11,365 bases of DNA from DASYSA01 sp036003885. GTDB lineage: Bacteria; Acidobacteriota; Blastocatellia; UBA7656. The stretch is taken from contig DASYSA010000712.1 in NCBI GenBank assembly GCA_036003885.1, positions 1 to 11,365 on the forward strand. Direction: 5' to 3'. Position numbers and translations under genes: made by a program. A model generated the notes under the pieces. That model did no database searches. It had not been told where the DNA came from and worked only from the letters and a program-made list of their open reading frames with translations. Of this stretch, positions 3,279 to 11,365 are shown one piece after another. The first letter of the stretch is position 1. Every line of letters starts with the position of its first letter.

Positions 3279-3307
3279 TTGACTTGCTCCAATCCGGTCC
3301 ATATAAT
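3279..3307 (+). promoter_or_regulatory. Sigma70-type promoter of the envelope cluster
   Basis: TTGACT (3279-3284), a 17-bp spacer and a consensus TATAAT (3302-3307) lie about 40 bp before the first start codon. The match is near-perfect, so constitutive or strong expression is likely. Confidence 0.85.
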
Positions 3308-3348
3308 CCGACCGGCTGAGTAATAGTCATCCAGGAGGCAGTCTGATC

Positions 3349-4146
3349 GTGCGACTGCAGACATCATTTTGCATCGTTGTCATGTTGCTGGGCGCTTCAT
3401 CTCTGTCGTGCAGACGGGCATCCGAGGCGCGCGCCTCGCTTGTCGAAGTCCCCGCGGACTCGTGGAACGATTCCGACGGCGACAGCATTCCTGACAAGGC
3501 TGAGCTCCGATCATTCGACGACCGGCAGAACTACCGAGCCTGGTTTGCTGCTATCGCGGAGATGCAGTTCTATCGGATCAGCGAGGACTGGAACCGAGAG
3601 CAGCGCGACTGCGCGGGCCTCGTTCGCTTCGCTTGGCGAGAGGCGCTGCGCCACCACGACCGTCCGTGGTTTCAGAGGATGGGCGGAGAATATGAAGCGA
3701 TCGCTCCTGACGTCCGGGCCTACTCTCTTGAGAAAGGGCCGCTCGGGGAAAAGCTGTTTCGCGCGGACTTCGGCAAGTTTCAGGTGAGCGATCTCACTGA
3801 TGGAAAATTCTCGGAGTTCGCCGATGCGCGGACGCTCAAGAACTTCAATGTGGAGTTCGTGAGCCGCGACCGCCATCGTGCTGAGCGCGGCGATCTGATC
3901 TTTTTCCACCAGCCCTGGGTGCAGAAATATCCCTATCATGTGATGATCTTCATCGGCGAACCACGCGTGGCCGGCGAAGGCGAGCGCGACTGGGTCGTCT
4001 ATCACACCGGTTCGTCGCCGGCCGACGAAGGGACGATAAAGAAGGTGCGCCTCGGTGTGCTGGATCATCATCCCGACAAACGCTGGCGGCCGATCGAATC
4101 GAACCCGAATTTCCTTGGAATCTTTCGTCTCAAGATTCTCCAGTGA
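3349..4146 (+). CDS. DUF1175 (YfaT-like) secreted cysteine-hydrolase-like protein
   Basis: 265 aa, starting at GTG 10 nt after AGGAGG. The N-terminus is a signal sequence (hydrophobic residues about 6-20) ending in SLSC at Cys21, a poor lipobox, so lipoprotein or cleaved signal are both possible. Residues 41-52 form a D-x-D-x-D-x3-D-x2-E calcium-loop motif. The core contains DCAGLVRFAW with Cys88, YPYHVMIFIG with His197, and VVYHTG with His219. That is the arrangement seen in NlpC/P60-like papain-fold hydrolases, which cut peptidoglycan peptides or related amides. The family assignment to DUF1175 rests on these motifs and on position directly before an A2M gene, as in E. coli yfaS/yfaT. The substrate is unknown. 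Only 23 bp separate it from the next gene, so the two are very likely co-transcribed. Confidence 0.8.
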   Translation: MRLQTSFCIVVMLLGASSLSCRRASEARASLVEVPADSWNDSDGDSIPDKAELRSFDDRQNYRAWFAAIAEMQFYRISEDWNREQRDCAGLVRFAWREALRHHDRPWFQRMGGEYEAIAPDVRAYSLEKGPLGEKLFRADFGKFQVSDLTDGKFSEFADARTLKNFNVEFVSRDRHRAERGDLIFFHQPWVQKYPYHVMIFIGEPRVAGEGERDWVVYHTGSSPADEGTIKKVRLGVLDHHPDKRWRPIESNPNFLGIFRLKILQ

Positions 4147-4169
4147 GCCTTCAAAGGAGGGCATAGAAA

Positions 4170-7100
4170 GTGTCTTCATCTGATTCCAACTCAGCTATCT
4201 CTCATTCCCGTCTGCCCCGTGTTCTGGCGGCCATCGTGATCTACCTGATCGTAATTGCTGCGACGGTCACAATTGCCGCCGTTCGAATGCGCGTGCATGC
4301 CGCGCCCCCTGCGGCAGGCGCAAAAGCAGCCGCGGCGGCGACCACCGCGACCACCGCGGCCGCTATTACTAAGCCGACGACGGAATACAAGCCCTACTTC
4401 GCCCTCTCCACCAATCGCACCTACAGCACGAGCGACCGCACCCGGGTATGGATCAATTACCTGGGCATCGACTTCCTCGACTTCCGCCTCTACCGCGTGA
4501 AAGACCCGTCGAAGTTCTTCGCGAAGCTCAAAGATCCTCACAAGATGGGCGAGCCGGAGAAGCAAGCCATTGCAGCCTCGCTCAAAACCACTCCGTCGGC
4601 GGCAGAAAAGCTCCACGCGTTCAAGGTCTCAGTCTTCAAGTCGATCAAGTCGTACTTCCGCGATCAACTCAAGCGTGAAACACGCGAGTCGCTAAATCAG
4701 AAGCTTCGCGGCGACGGCGATCAGGTACCTCTCAACGTTGCAGACTTCGCCCGCCTGCCGCTTCTCAATCCCGATCAACTGGTCAGGACCTGGCGCGAGA
4801 AGCTCCCGCCTCTGGATAACGAATACGATACTCGAATGGTGATGCTGGGCAAGAGCGACCCCGGCGTCTATTTAGTCGAGGCCGTCAATGGCGACCTTCG
4901 CGCCTACACGATCGCCGTAGTGACCGATCTCACGATGATCATCAAGGCATCGCCCACCGGAGAGATGCTCGTCTACACCGTCGACCGTAAGTCGGGTGAG
5001 CCGCGCGAAGGCGTCGACGTCGAGATCGTAAAGTCCAAAACACTGGCGAAAGGCAAGACCGACAAGAACGGAATACTGAAGACCCGATTGGGCAAGCCCG
5101 CCGGGCAAGGGCCTGATGCCGATCCCGAATCATCCGAAGGCCGTCTGGTGATGGCTCGCTCCGGCGATCAGTTTGCGATTTCCGACCTGTCCTCTATCTA
5201 CTTCGGCGAAGGAGAGGGCGAAGGAGACATGGAGGGCGAAGGCTACACGGCCGGCGGCATAACCGGATATATCTACACCGACCGGCCCGTCTATCGCCCC
5301 GCGCAGAAGGTCTATTTCAAGGGCATCCTCAGGAGAGCAGGTGACCGCGGGTACGAGATTCCGACGGGCAATGTCGGTGTCACCATCGAGGATCCCAATA
5401 GCGGAAAGGTGCTGAGCAAGAGCCTCACTTTGTCGGCCCGCGGCACCTTCAGTGGAGAAGTCGATATTGCCGCCGGCGCGCCGCTCGGCAGTTATCGCAT
5501 CGTCGCGCGCGTCGGCAGTTCCGAAACCAGCGGTGAGTTTGAAGTCCAGGAGTATAAGAAGCCCGAATACAAAGTCGCCGTGACCACACCGAAGAAGTTC
5601 GCAAAGTCAGGCGAGAAGGTGAAGTTCTCAATTGAAGCTCGTTATTTCTTCGGGGAACCGGTCAAGAACGCCGACGTAACCTATTACATCTACCGCAGCC
5701 GCTATTATCCCTGGTGGTGGGAACGGGATGAGGACGAGGAACAGGATGAGAACGAAGGGGGAGAGGAATCGAGCTACGGCTATGGCAACGACATGGTCAA
5801 GGACGGGCAGGAGAAGCTGAACGCCAATGGCAAGCTCGATGTCGAGTTCGAAGTGCCGGCGGCCGAGGAGAACTCTGCCAATGACTACAGCTACAGACTC
5901 GAAGCTCAGGTGACCGATCAATCGCGCCGCACCGAAGAAGGCAAAGCCAGCTTCGTAGGTACTCGCGGCAACGTCGTCGCCCAGACCCAGACAGATCGGT
6001 ATGTCTACTACGCCGGTGATACGGCTAAGATTCAGATCCGCACAACGGACTACGAGGGGAAGCCTCTGGGCGCCTCTTTAACCCTGGAGTTTCTGGAACG
6101 GCACTGGGACAAGGTCGAAAAACAGTACGAGGACGGCCAGAAATACTACGAATATACCTCTCGAGATACGAAGCTCAGCTCGGCGGACGTAAACACCGAC
6201 AATCAGGGTGAGGGCGTTTACGAGTATCACGTGACTAAGCCCGGCAGCATCTACATCAAGACCATCGTCAAGGAAGGTAAGAGCCAGTTTGTCGCAACCG
6301 ACAATTACTTGTGGGTTGCTGATCGCGCCGATCAGTGGTCCGACTGGGCTTATCAGGACAGCGGCTCAATCAAGCTGGTGCCCGACAAAAAGTCCTACCA
6401 GCCCGGCGAGACGGCACACGTGCTGGCCATGCTGCCGACCGCCAACGCTCACCTGCTGGTGACTGCAGAGTTGTCCGGCGTTATGAGCGCGCGGCGAGTC
6501 GACGCCTCCGCCCGCGCAGTGATGATCGATGTACCCGTGGATCCGCGCTACGCCCCCAACGTCTACCTGAACGTGGCGTATGTTCAGAACGGCGAGATGT
6601 ACACTCACGATCGCCTGCTCAAGGTGCCCGCAACCAATAAGTTTCTGAACCTCGAGATCATCGCCGACAAGAAGGAATACAAGCCGCAGGAGACCGCGCA
6701 CTACACGATCCTGGCGCGCAATATGGACGGCTCGGCCGCGTCAGGAGCAGAAGTCAGTCTTGGCATCGTCGATGAAGCCATCTATAGCGTACGACCCGAA
6801 CAGACGCGCGACATTAAGAAAGCGTTCTACGGCCGGCGCTACAATCAGGTGCAGACCACCTTCGCCCTCTCTTACTACTTCACGGGTTATTCGGGCGACA
6901 AGCCCGCCAGCCTTGCAAAGGCCAACAAGCCTGCCTATCAACTGGCCGACTTCAAGAACGAAGGCCAGTACGCCGAGCCGACCATTCGCAAGGATTTCAA
7001 GGACACAACCTTCTGGCAGCCGTCCCTGATGACCGGCGCGGACGGCAAAGCGACCGTCGAGGTGAAGCTGCCCGATAACCTGACCACCTGGCGAGCGACC

Positions 7101-9104
7101 GCTCGCGCGGTGACTGCAGATACAAAGGTGGGCGCCGCAATCGCCAAGGTCGTCGCGCGCAAGGACCTGATCCTGCGACTCGAGACGCCGCGCTTCTTAA
7201 CTGAAGGGGACACGGTCACGCTGTCGGCTATAGTTCATAACTACCTCGAGAGCGACAAGTCCACGAAGATATCGATAGAGTTAACCGGGGCGCGGCTGTT
7301 AGACCCGGCGTCGCAGACGGTGAACATCGCGAAGAAGGGCGAGCATCGAATCGACTGGCGCGTTGCCGCAAACCAGGTTGGCGAGATCAAGCTGCTGGCT
7401 GCGGCGCGGACCGACGGAGAATCCGACGCGGTTCAACTTCCTCTTGAAGTCCTGCCGCATGGCCTGCATAAGACCTCGGCTGAATCGCTCGCAATCACCG
7501 ATGAGAGTGCGGAGAAGACCTTTTCTCTCGACCTGCCTGACAACGCGCACCCCGCTGCGCGGGTGCTTCGAATCGAGGCGGCGCCTTCCACTGCGGCGAC
7601 GTTGTTCGGGGCGCTCGATTACCTGACCAGCTATCCTTACGGGTGCACCGAGCAGACGATGTCGAGCTTCTTGCCGAATGTCATCGTCACCCAGGCACTG
7701 AAGGAGGTTAAGGCCGCGTCGATTCGCGACTCGAACGACCTCCCCGTCAAGGTCCAGCGCGGATTGGATCGGCTCTACGCCTACCAGCACGACGACGGAG
7801 GCTGGGGCTGGTGGAAGGATGACAAAACCGATCCGTTCATGAGCGCCTACGTCGTTGACGGCTTGATAATGGCCACCAGGGCCGGTTACAAGGTCGAGCG
7901 AGAACGGCTCAAACGCGGACGCGACAAGCTCGCCGAGTTGATCGGCGCAGGCAAGACCGAAGAAGGAAAGACCATCGACCCCGAAACTCGCGCCTTCATG
8001 ATCTACGCGCTTTCTGAAAGCGGAGACGTCGACGGGAGCCTGGTGAACGATCTGTTCGCGAAGCGGGGTGAGCTTCAGCCCTATGGCCGGGCCTTGCTCG
8101 CGCTGACTCTCAAACTTCGACGTGATGACAACCGTGCGCGCCAGGTGGCGGGTGAAATAGAGGGTTCCGCTCAGGCTACCGACTACGATGCTCACTGGGA
8201 ATCGAAGCGGCGGCCGATGCTCGACTTCACCGAAAGCAACGACACCGAGGCGACTGCGTTTTCCTTGAAGGCCCTGGCGCGCATCTCGCCGCAGAGCCAG
8301 TTGTTGCCGAAGGTCGCCCGCTGGCTGGTCAGCAATCGACGCAATGGCTACTACTGGGACTCGACGAAACAGACCGCATTTGCCGTGCTCGGATTGACTG
8401 AATACCTGAAGGTCAGCAGGGAACTCACTCCGGACTACAACCTTCAGATCTTCGTGAACGGAGAGCAGGTGCTGACGCGGCGCGTTTCGACGCTGGATGC
8501 AACCGGCGGCCAACCGTTCGTGCTGGAGCGAAAGAGTGGACAGGTTGGGCGCACCAATCAAGTGAAGGTGGTAAAGAGCGGAGCCGGAGTGCTCTACTTC
8601 TCAGCCACGCTCAACTACTACACCAGGGAGGACAACGTCGCCGCCCAGGGATCATCGGACCTGAGTCTCACGCGCGAGTATCTGCGGTTGCGCGTGGTCG
8701 ACTCGGGAGGCTCGGCGAAGTGGTCGGTCGAACCGCTCAGTGGAGAGTTGCGATCGGGTGACCTCATCGTATCGCGCCTCCACCTCCGAGGAGGAAAGAC
8801 GCAGTATGTGATGGTCGAGGACCCGATTCCCGCGGGCTGCGAACAGGTCGAACGAGTGAGCGGGATCGATCTCAATTACACTGCGAATCACTGGTGCGAC
8901 TGGTACAGCTCGCGAGAGTTCCGCGATCAGCGGACTGCGTTTTTCCTGAACTTCTTTAGCGGCGATACGACATTGCAGTACGCGCTGAGGGTGCAGGTAC
9001 CGGGTGATTTCAAGGTACTGCCCGCGCGAGCGGAGCTGATGTACCAGCCGGCGGTACAGGCGAACACGGCATCGACCGCGTTGAAGCTGCTCGATAAGAA
9101 GTAG
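4170..9104 (+). CDS. Bacterial alpha-2-macroglobulin with CxEQ thioester (YfaS/MagD-like)
   Basis: 1644 aa from GTG, 9 nt after AAAGGAGG. A membrane anchor at residues 17-39 and an Ala/Thr-rich linker (about 44-68) place it on the periplasmic face of the inner membrane. MG domains follow, with the MG2 signature TDRPVYRP at 370-377. An acidic loop (518-533) interrupts a nearby MG domain. The probable bait region is about 886-938; after it come DTTFW (W949) and PDNLTTWR (968-975) of the A2M domain. The thioester motif is C1159-T-E-Q1162 in YGCTEQ, and the terpenoid-cyclase-like thioester domain shows DGGWGWW at 1209-1215. The C-terminal domain contains DPIPAGCE. The family undergoes a shape change when the bait is cut and can bind attackers covalently through the thioester. 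MagD of Pseudomonas lacks this motif; this protein keeps it. There is no lipobox. Confidence 0.95.
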   Translation: MSSSDSNSAISHSRLPRVLAAIVIYLIVIAATVTIAAVRMRVHAAPPAAGAKAAAAATTATTAAAITKPTTEYKPYFALSTNRTYSTSDRTRVWINYLGIDFLDFRLYRVKDPSKFFAKLKDPHKMGEPEKQAIAASLKTTPSAAEKLHAFKVSVFKSIKSYFRDQLKRETRESLNQKLRGDGDQVPLNVADFARLPLLNPDQLVRTWREKLPPLDNEYDTRMVMLGKSDPGVYLVEAVNGDLRAYTIAVVTDLTMIIKASPTGEMLVYTVDRKSGEPREGVDVEIVKSKTLAKGKTDKNGILKTRLGKPAGQGPDADPESSEGRLVMARSGDQFAISDLSSIYFGEGEGEGDMEGEGYTAGGITGYIYTDRPVYRPAQKVYFKGILRRAGDRGYEIPTGNVGVTIEDPNSGKVLSKSLTLSARGTFSGEVDIAAGAPLGSYRIVARVGSSETSGEFEVQEYKKPEYKVAVTTPKKFAKSGEKVKFSIEARYFFGEPVKNADVTYYIYRSRYYPWWWERDEDEEQDENEGGEESSYGYGNDMVKDGQEKLNANGKLDVEFEVPAAEENSANDYSYRLEAQVTDQSRRTEEGKASFVGTRGNVVAQTQTDRYVYYAGDTAKIQIRTTDYEGKPLGASLTLEFLERHWDKVEKQYEDGQKYYEYTSRDTKLSSADVNTDNQGEGVYEYHVTKPGSIYIKTIVKEGKSQFVATDNYLWVADRADQWSDWAYQDSGSIKLVPDKKSYQPGETAHVLAMLPTANAHLLVTAELSGVMSARRVDASARAVMIDVPVDPRYAPNVYLNVAYVQNGEMYTHDRLLKVPATNKFLNLEIIADKKEYKPQETAHYTILARNMDGSAASGAEVSLGIVDEAIYSVRPEQTRDIKKAFYGRRYNQVQTTFALSYYFTGYSGDKPASLAKANKPAYQLADFKNEGQYAEPTIRKDFKDTTFWQPSLMTGADGKATVEVKLPDNLTTWRATARAVTADTKVGAAIAKVVARKDLILRLETPRFLTEGDTVTLSAIVHNYLESDKSTKISIELTGARLLDPASQTVNIAKKGEHRIDWRVAANQVGEIKLLAAARTDGESDAVQLPLEVLPHGLHKTSAESLAITDESAEKTFSLDLPDNAHPAARVLRIEAAPSTAATLFGALDYLTSYPYGCTEQTMSSFLPNVIVTQALKEVKAASIRDSNDLPVKVQRGLDRLYAYQHDDGGWGWWKDDKTDPFMSAYVVDGLIMATRAGYKVERERLKRGRDKLAELIGAGKTEEGKTIDPETRAFMIYALSESGDVDGSLVNDLFAKRGELQPYGRALLALTLKLRRDDNRARQVAGEIEGSAQATDYDAHWESKRRPMLDFTESNDTEATAFSLKALARISPQSQLLPKVARWLVSNRRNGYYWDSTKQTAFAVLGLTEYLKVSRELTPDYNLQIFVNGEQVLTRRVSTLDATGGQPFVLERKSGQVGRTNQVKVVKSGAGVLYFSATLNYYTREDNVAAQGSSDLSLTREYLRLRVVDSGGSAKWSVEPLSGELRSGDLIVSRLHLRGGKTQYVMVEDPIPAGCEQVERVSGIDLNYTANHWCDWYSSREFRDQRTAFFLNFFSGDTTLQYALRVQVPGDFKVLPARAELMYQPAVQANTASTALKLLDKK

Positions 9105-9223
9105 TACGCAGGCAAAGTGATTGTGATGGATAAAAATGGGATTCGGACGAAGTTGGACGAGTCTGTTCTGAGACAAGATATGAATGATCCATGCACCTGA
9201 GATCCACAGCTACTGACTCCTGG

Positions 9224-9256
9224 TTGACAGCCGAGGTTCGGTAATCACTTCTGTCA
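9224..9256 (+). promoter_or_regulatory. Possible promoter or operator before the membrane protein gene
   Basis: TTGACA (9224-9229) looks like a -35, but no good -10 follows at normal spacing. TGACAG (9225-9230) and CTGTCA (9251-9256) form an inverted repeat around a CCGA/TCGG hairpin. The 154-bp gap after the A2M gene holds nothing else recognisable and no clear terminator. Confidence 0.3.
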
Positions 9257-9258
9257 GT

Positions 9259-10110
9259 GTGGCCACAACTATGATCAAAACTGTATTCAGCGCAATCTCA
9301 TCTTCTGCGCGCTCTCTGCTTCGTTTCTGGCGCGCGTTGATAATCTTCTTCCTGCTCTACGCCGCGATGCTTGGAGCCGTGTACCTGTTCTTCGCGGGAC
9401 GAGAGACCTCCACTGCGCAGTTGTTGCTCAACGTCGCGCTTGCGCTGGCCGTGCCCGTTCTCTTCTTTGTGCTCCAGACGATGGCCGTGCGATTCACGAA
9501 TACCCAGGGCCACGCCAGGACGCTGACGGTGGGCGCACTTCGCGACTTCTGGAAACTGCTGTTGATCAGCCTTCCGATGATCGCTGTGGTCGGGTTGCTC
9601 GTCTACCTGTTGGCCCAGATCAAAGTCGGACCCGAGCAAACGGCGGTGATACCGCCTCCCCGCGCCACCGTAGTTAAGGCAACTCCGCCGCTACAATGGC
9701 AGGCTGTCGCCATAGCGGCGATAGAATATCTGCTGCTCTGTCTTGTCCTGCCGCTCTCGCTGATTCATCTTTGGATCGCTACCGCGCGAGATGGATTGAA
9801 GGCGGCGATCAAAGGGATCGCCCGAACGCTTGGCCGCGCGCTTGCGCCGAGCTCAGTGTTGATCTATGTGATTGGATTTGTCTTCTTCGGTGCGCTTCCT
9901 TATTTCCTGTTGTTCAGCAAGACGCAGGCTTCGAGTACGTGGCTCGATATCGGCCTGTTGACCGGGCGCTTGTTGCTAGCGGTCTTGTTGTCGCTCGTCG
10001 GGTGGGTTGTAACGCTGGGCGCGCTGGCACAGCTAACGCCGAATGAGATGTCGAATACGGGAAGCGTAAGAGCGGGGGCAGGAACCGAGCATGTTGCGCT
10101 TGGGTCGTAA
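9259..10110 (+). CDS. Six-helix membrane protein of unknown function
   Basis: 283 aa from GTG at 9259; an ATG at 9271 is an equally possible start, since neither has a clear ribosome-binding site. Six hydrophobic segments lie at about 27-48, 54-77, 97-117, 147-171, 195-217 and 228-258. A proline-rich periplasmic or cytoplasmic loop (about 125-145) follows the third. A basic segment (about 174-192, with R and K residues) precedes the fifth helix, and the C-terminal 25 residues are polar. I do not recognise a family and see no catalytic motif. Its end overlaps the next gene by 20 bp, so the two are translationally coupled, suggesting a shared role at the inner membrane, perhaps as partner of the transpeptidase or the A2M. 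Confidence 0.8.
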   Translation: MATTMIKTVFSAISSSARSLLRFWRALIIFFLLYAAMLGAVYLFFAGRETSTAQLLLNVALALAVPVLFFVLQTMAVRFTNTQGHARTLTVGALRDFWKLLLISLPMIAVVGLLVYLLAQIKVGPEQTAVIPPPRATVVKATPPLQWQAVAIAAIEYLLLCLVLPLSLIHLWIATARDGLKAAIKGIARTLGRALAPSSVLIYVIGFVFFGALPYFLLFSKTQASSTWLDIGLLTGRLLLAVLLSLVGWVVTLGALAQLTPNEMSNTGSVRAGAGTEHVALGS

Positions 10111-11365
10111 CGGTCTTTGGAACCTGGTTGCTCTCGCCATGTCGACGCTGTGCGTGGCGAGTGTGTGTTCCTGCGCCCGGCCGGAAGTTACATCGGTTGA
10201 TGCAGCCCATGTTGACAAGCCTGCTGACAGTAGGGCGGTGGGCATTGCCGATCAGGACCGGGCTCTTCAGGAAGCGGCAGTCCGGGCGCTCGGCGATCGT
10301 GAGGGCGCGGTGCTCGTGATCGACCCGCATTCGGGCCGAATCCGAGCAGTGGTGAATCCGCGTCTGGCATTCGAGCAGGCCTTTCCTCCCGGCTCCACGA
10401 TGAAAGTCTTCACCGCGCTTACCGCACTGCGAAGCGGACTCATCGATGGCGAGTCGCGCTCTCAGTGCCGGGGCCGATATCGACTGGGCGACTATCAAGT
10501 CACCTGCTCTCACCCCAAAAGCAAGACCCCATTCAATCCTGCTCAGGCGCTTGGCTACTCGTGCAACTGCTACTTCGCGGACCTCGGGTCGAGACTGAGT
10601 CCGGCTTCGTTCGTCTCGACGCTAAACTCATTAGGCTTTGGCAGACGGACTGGAGTGAATGCGGGCGGCGAGGCAGAAGGCACGGTTCCCGGACGTCAGT
10701 GGAATATCGGCGATGCAGTAGGTGAAGGCAAGGACGTCACCGTGACAGTGGTTCAACTTCTCACGGCTTACACAGCCTTATTCAACGGCGGACGCCTTTA
10801 TCGTCCACAGCAGGGAGATCCGCAAAAGGTCACCGCGGACGAGCAAGGGTCGCTTCGCATCGATCCCGCGCACAGGCGAACATTGATCGAGGGTATGAGA
10901 TCCGCGGTCGAATACGGCACTGCGGCGGAGTCGGGACTGGCCGCGCTTCCACTGTTTGTGTTCGGCAAGACGGGCACTTCAAGCGCAAGCAACGGCTTCG
11001 GGAGACAAGGCTGGTTTGCCGGCTTTGCGGCAAAGGCAGGCTCAGGAAATGAGCCGTCACCTGAAGCGATCGGGCTGGGCCTTGTCGTATTGCTCAAGCG
11101 CGGGCGCGGCGCCGACGGCGCTCAAGTCGCGCGGCCGATATTCGAGACATATGCGAAGTTCGCTAAATCCGATGAGAGCGCCGTGCTCCAACGTTCGCCG
11201 ACGACGCCGCGATCATCCGGGCAGCAGGTTCGAGTAGCTAACATCCGCGAAGGAACTACCGAGACCGTCTCGCTTGAAGATTACGTTCTCGGCGTGACTT
11301 TGGCCGAAGCGAGTACTGAGGACGAGATCGAGGCGCTTGAGGCACAGGCGATCACGACTCGCACC
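10091..11365 (+). CDS. Penicillin-binding transpeptidase fused to SpoIID domain (3' end outside window)
   Basis: At least 425 aa, open to the window end. ATG at 10091 has AGGA 7 nt upstream and overlaps the preceding gene by 20 bp. The N-terminus is a hydrophobic signal with cysteines at 21, 26 and 28; VCSC is a weak lipobox, so a lipoprotein is possible. The transpeptidase domain (about 73-355) has all three active-site motifs: S102-T-M-K105 (SxxK), S157-C-N159 (SxN) and K293-T-G295. It starts directly at the catalytic module, with no long dimerisation domain before it. After a polar linker, residues 394-425 match the start of SpoIID/LytB (LEDYVLGVTLAEAS, then EALEAQAITTRT). SpoIID-type domains are lytic transglycosylases and E406 aligns with the catalytic Glu. 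One polypeptide would thus both cross-link peptides and cut glycan strands. Confidence 0.9.
   Translation, partial: MLRLGRNGLWNLVALAMSTLCVASVCSCARPEVTSVDAAHVDKPADSRAVGIADQDRALQEAAVRALGDREGAVLVIDPHSGRIRAVVNPRLAFEQAFPPGSTMKVFTALTALRSGLIDGESRSQCRGRYRLGDYQVTCSHPKSKTPFNPAQALGYSCNCYFADLGSRLSPASFVSTLNSLGFGRRTGVNAGGEAEGTVPGRQWNIGDAVGEGKDVTVTVVQLLTAYTALFNGGRLYRPQQGDPQKVTADEQGSLRIDPAHRRTLIEGMRSAVEYGTAAESGLAALPLFVFGKTGTSSASNGFGRQGWFAGFAAKAGSGNEPSPEAIGLGLVVLLKRGRGADGAQVARPIFETYAKFAKSDESAVLQRSPTTPRSSGQQVRVANIREGTTETVSLEDYVLGVTLAEASTEDEIEALEAQAITTRT

Noticed and set aside
3511..4179. A 222-codon minus-strand frame opposite the DUF1175 gene
   Set aside because: It mirrors the coding strand, lacks a promoter or ribosome-binding site and resembles no family.
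7299..8561. A 420-codon open frame on the minus strand
   Set aside because: It lies fully inside the A2M gene, opposite its thioester region, and is a by-product of GC-rich codon use; the plus-strand protein has unmistakable family motifs.

Overview
The window has two unrelated halves. Positions 76-2630 hold a dense, one-directional array of 22 tRNA genes, all on the minus strand. Positions 3349-11365 hold a plus-strand cluster for envelope proteins: a DUF1175 (YfaT-like) secreted cysteine-hydrolase-like protein, a 1644-residue alpha-2-macroglobulin (A2M), a six-helix membrane protein, and a penicillin-binding transpeptidase fused to the start of a SpoIID domain, cut by the window end. Between them lies one small minus-strand transcription unit (about 2669-3080) with a good sigma70 promoter, a 71-codon ORF and a terminator.

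Reading along the minus strand, the tRNA order is Tyr(GTA), Trp(CCA), Ser(CGA), Ser(GCT), Leu(TAG), Leu(CAA), Cys(GCA), initiator-like Met(CAT), Leu(TAA), Glu(TTC), His(GTG), Gln(CTG), Ile(GAT), Asp(GTC), Lys(CTT), Ile-anticodon(TAT), Lys(TTT), Thr-like(GGT), Met(CAT), Phe(GAA), Asn(GTT), Pro(TGG). Sixteen amino acids are covered; Ala, Arg, Gly and Val are absent from the visible part, and the array may continue beyond position 1. Many members are structurally odd. All three leucine tRNAs lack the long variable arm. The TAT tRNA has a long variable arm it should not need. The initiator-like tRNA has lost the usual D-loop and T-loop contact residues. The GGT and CGA tRNAs lack U33. CCA is encoded in 14 of 22. 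Most spacers are built from 7-bp tandem repeats, often as facing inverted arrays. This looks like the tRNA arrays known from mobile elements and phages rather than a housekeeping operon, but that reading is inference.

The envelope cluster starts at a strong promoter (TTGACT-17-TATAAT, 3279-3307). The DUF1175 and A2M genes are 23 bp apart with strong ribosome-binding sites. The pairing matches yfaS/yfaT of Escherichia coli and the related Pseudomonas mag cluster. The A2M keeps an intact CxEQ thioester motif, so it may trap proteases or other attackers covalently in the periplasm. The membrane protein and the transpeptidase-SpoIID gene overlap by 20 bp. The fusion would combine peptidoglycan cross-linking with glycan-strand cleavage, which fits an envelope protection or repair system.

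The organism is Gram-negative and moderately GC-rich. Heptad-repeat spacers, GTG starts and this cluster would fit an acidobacterium (for example Blastocatellia), but no marker gene here proves it.
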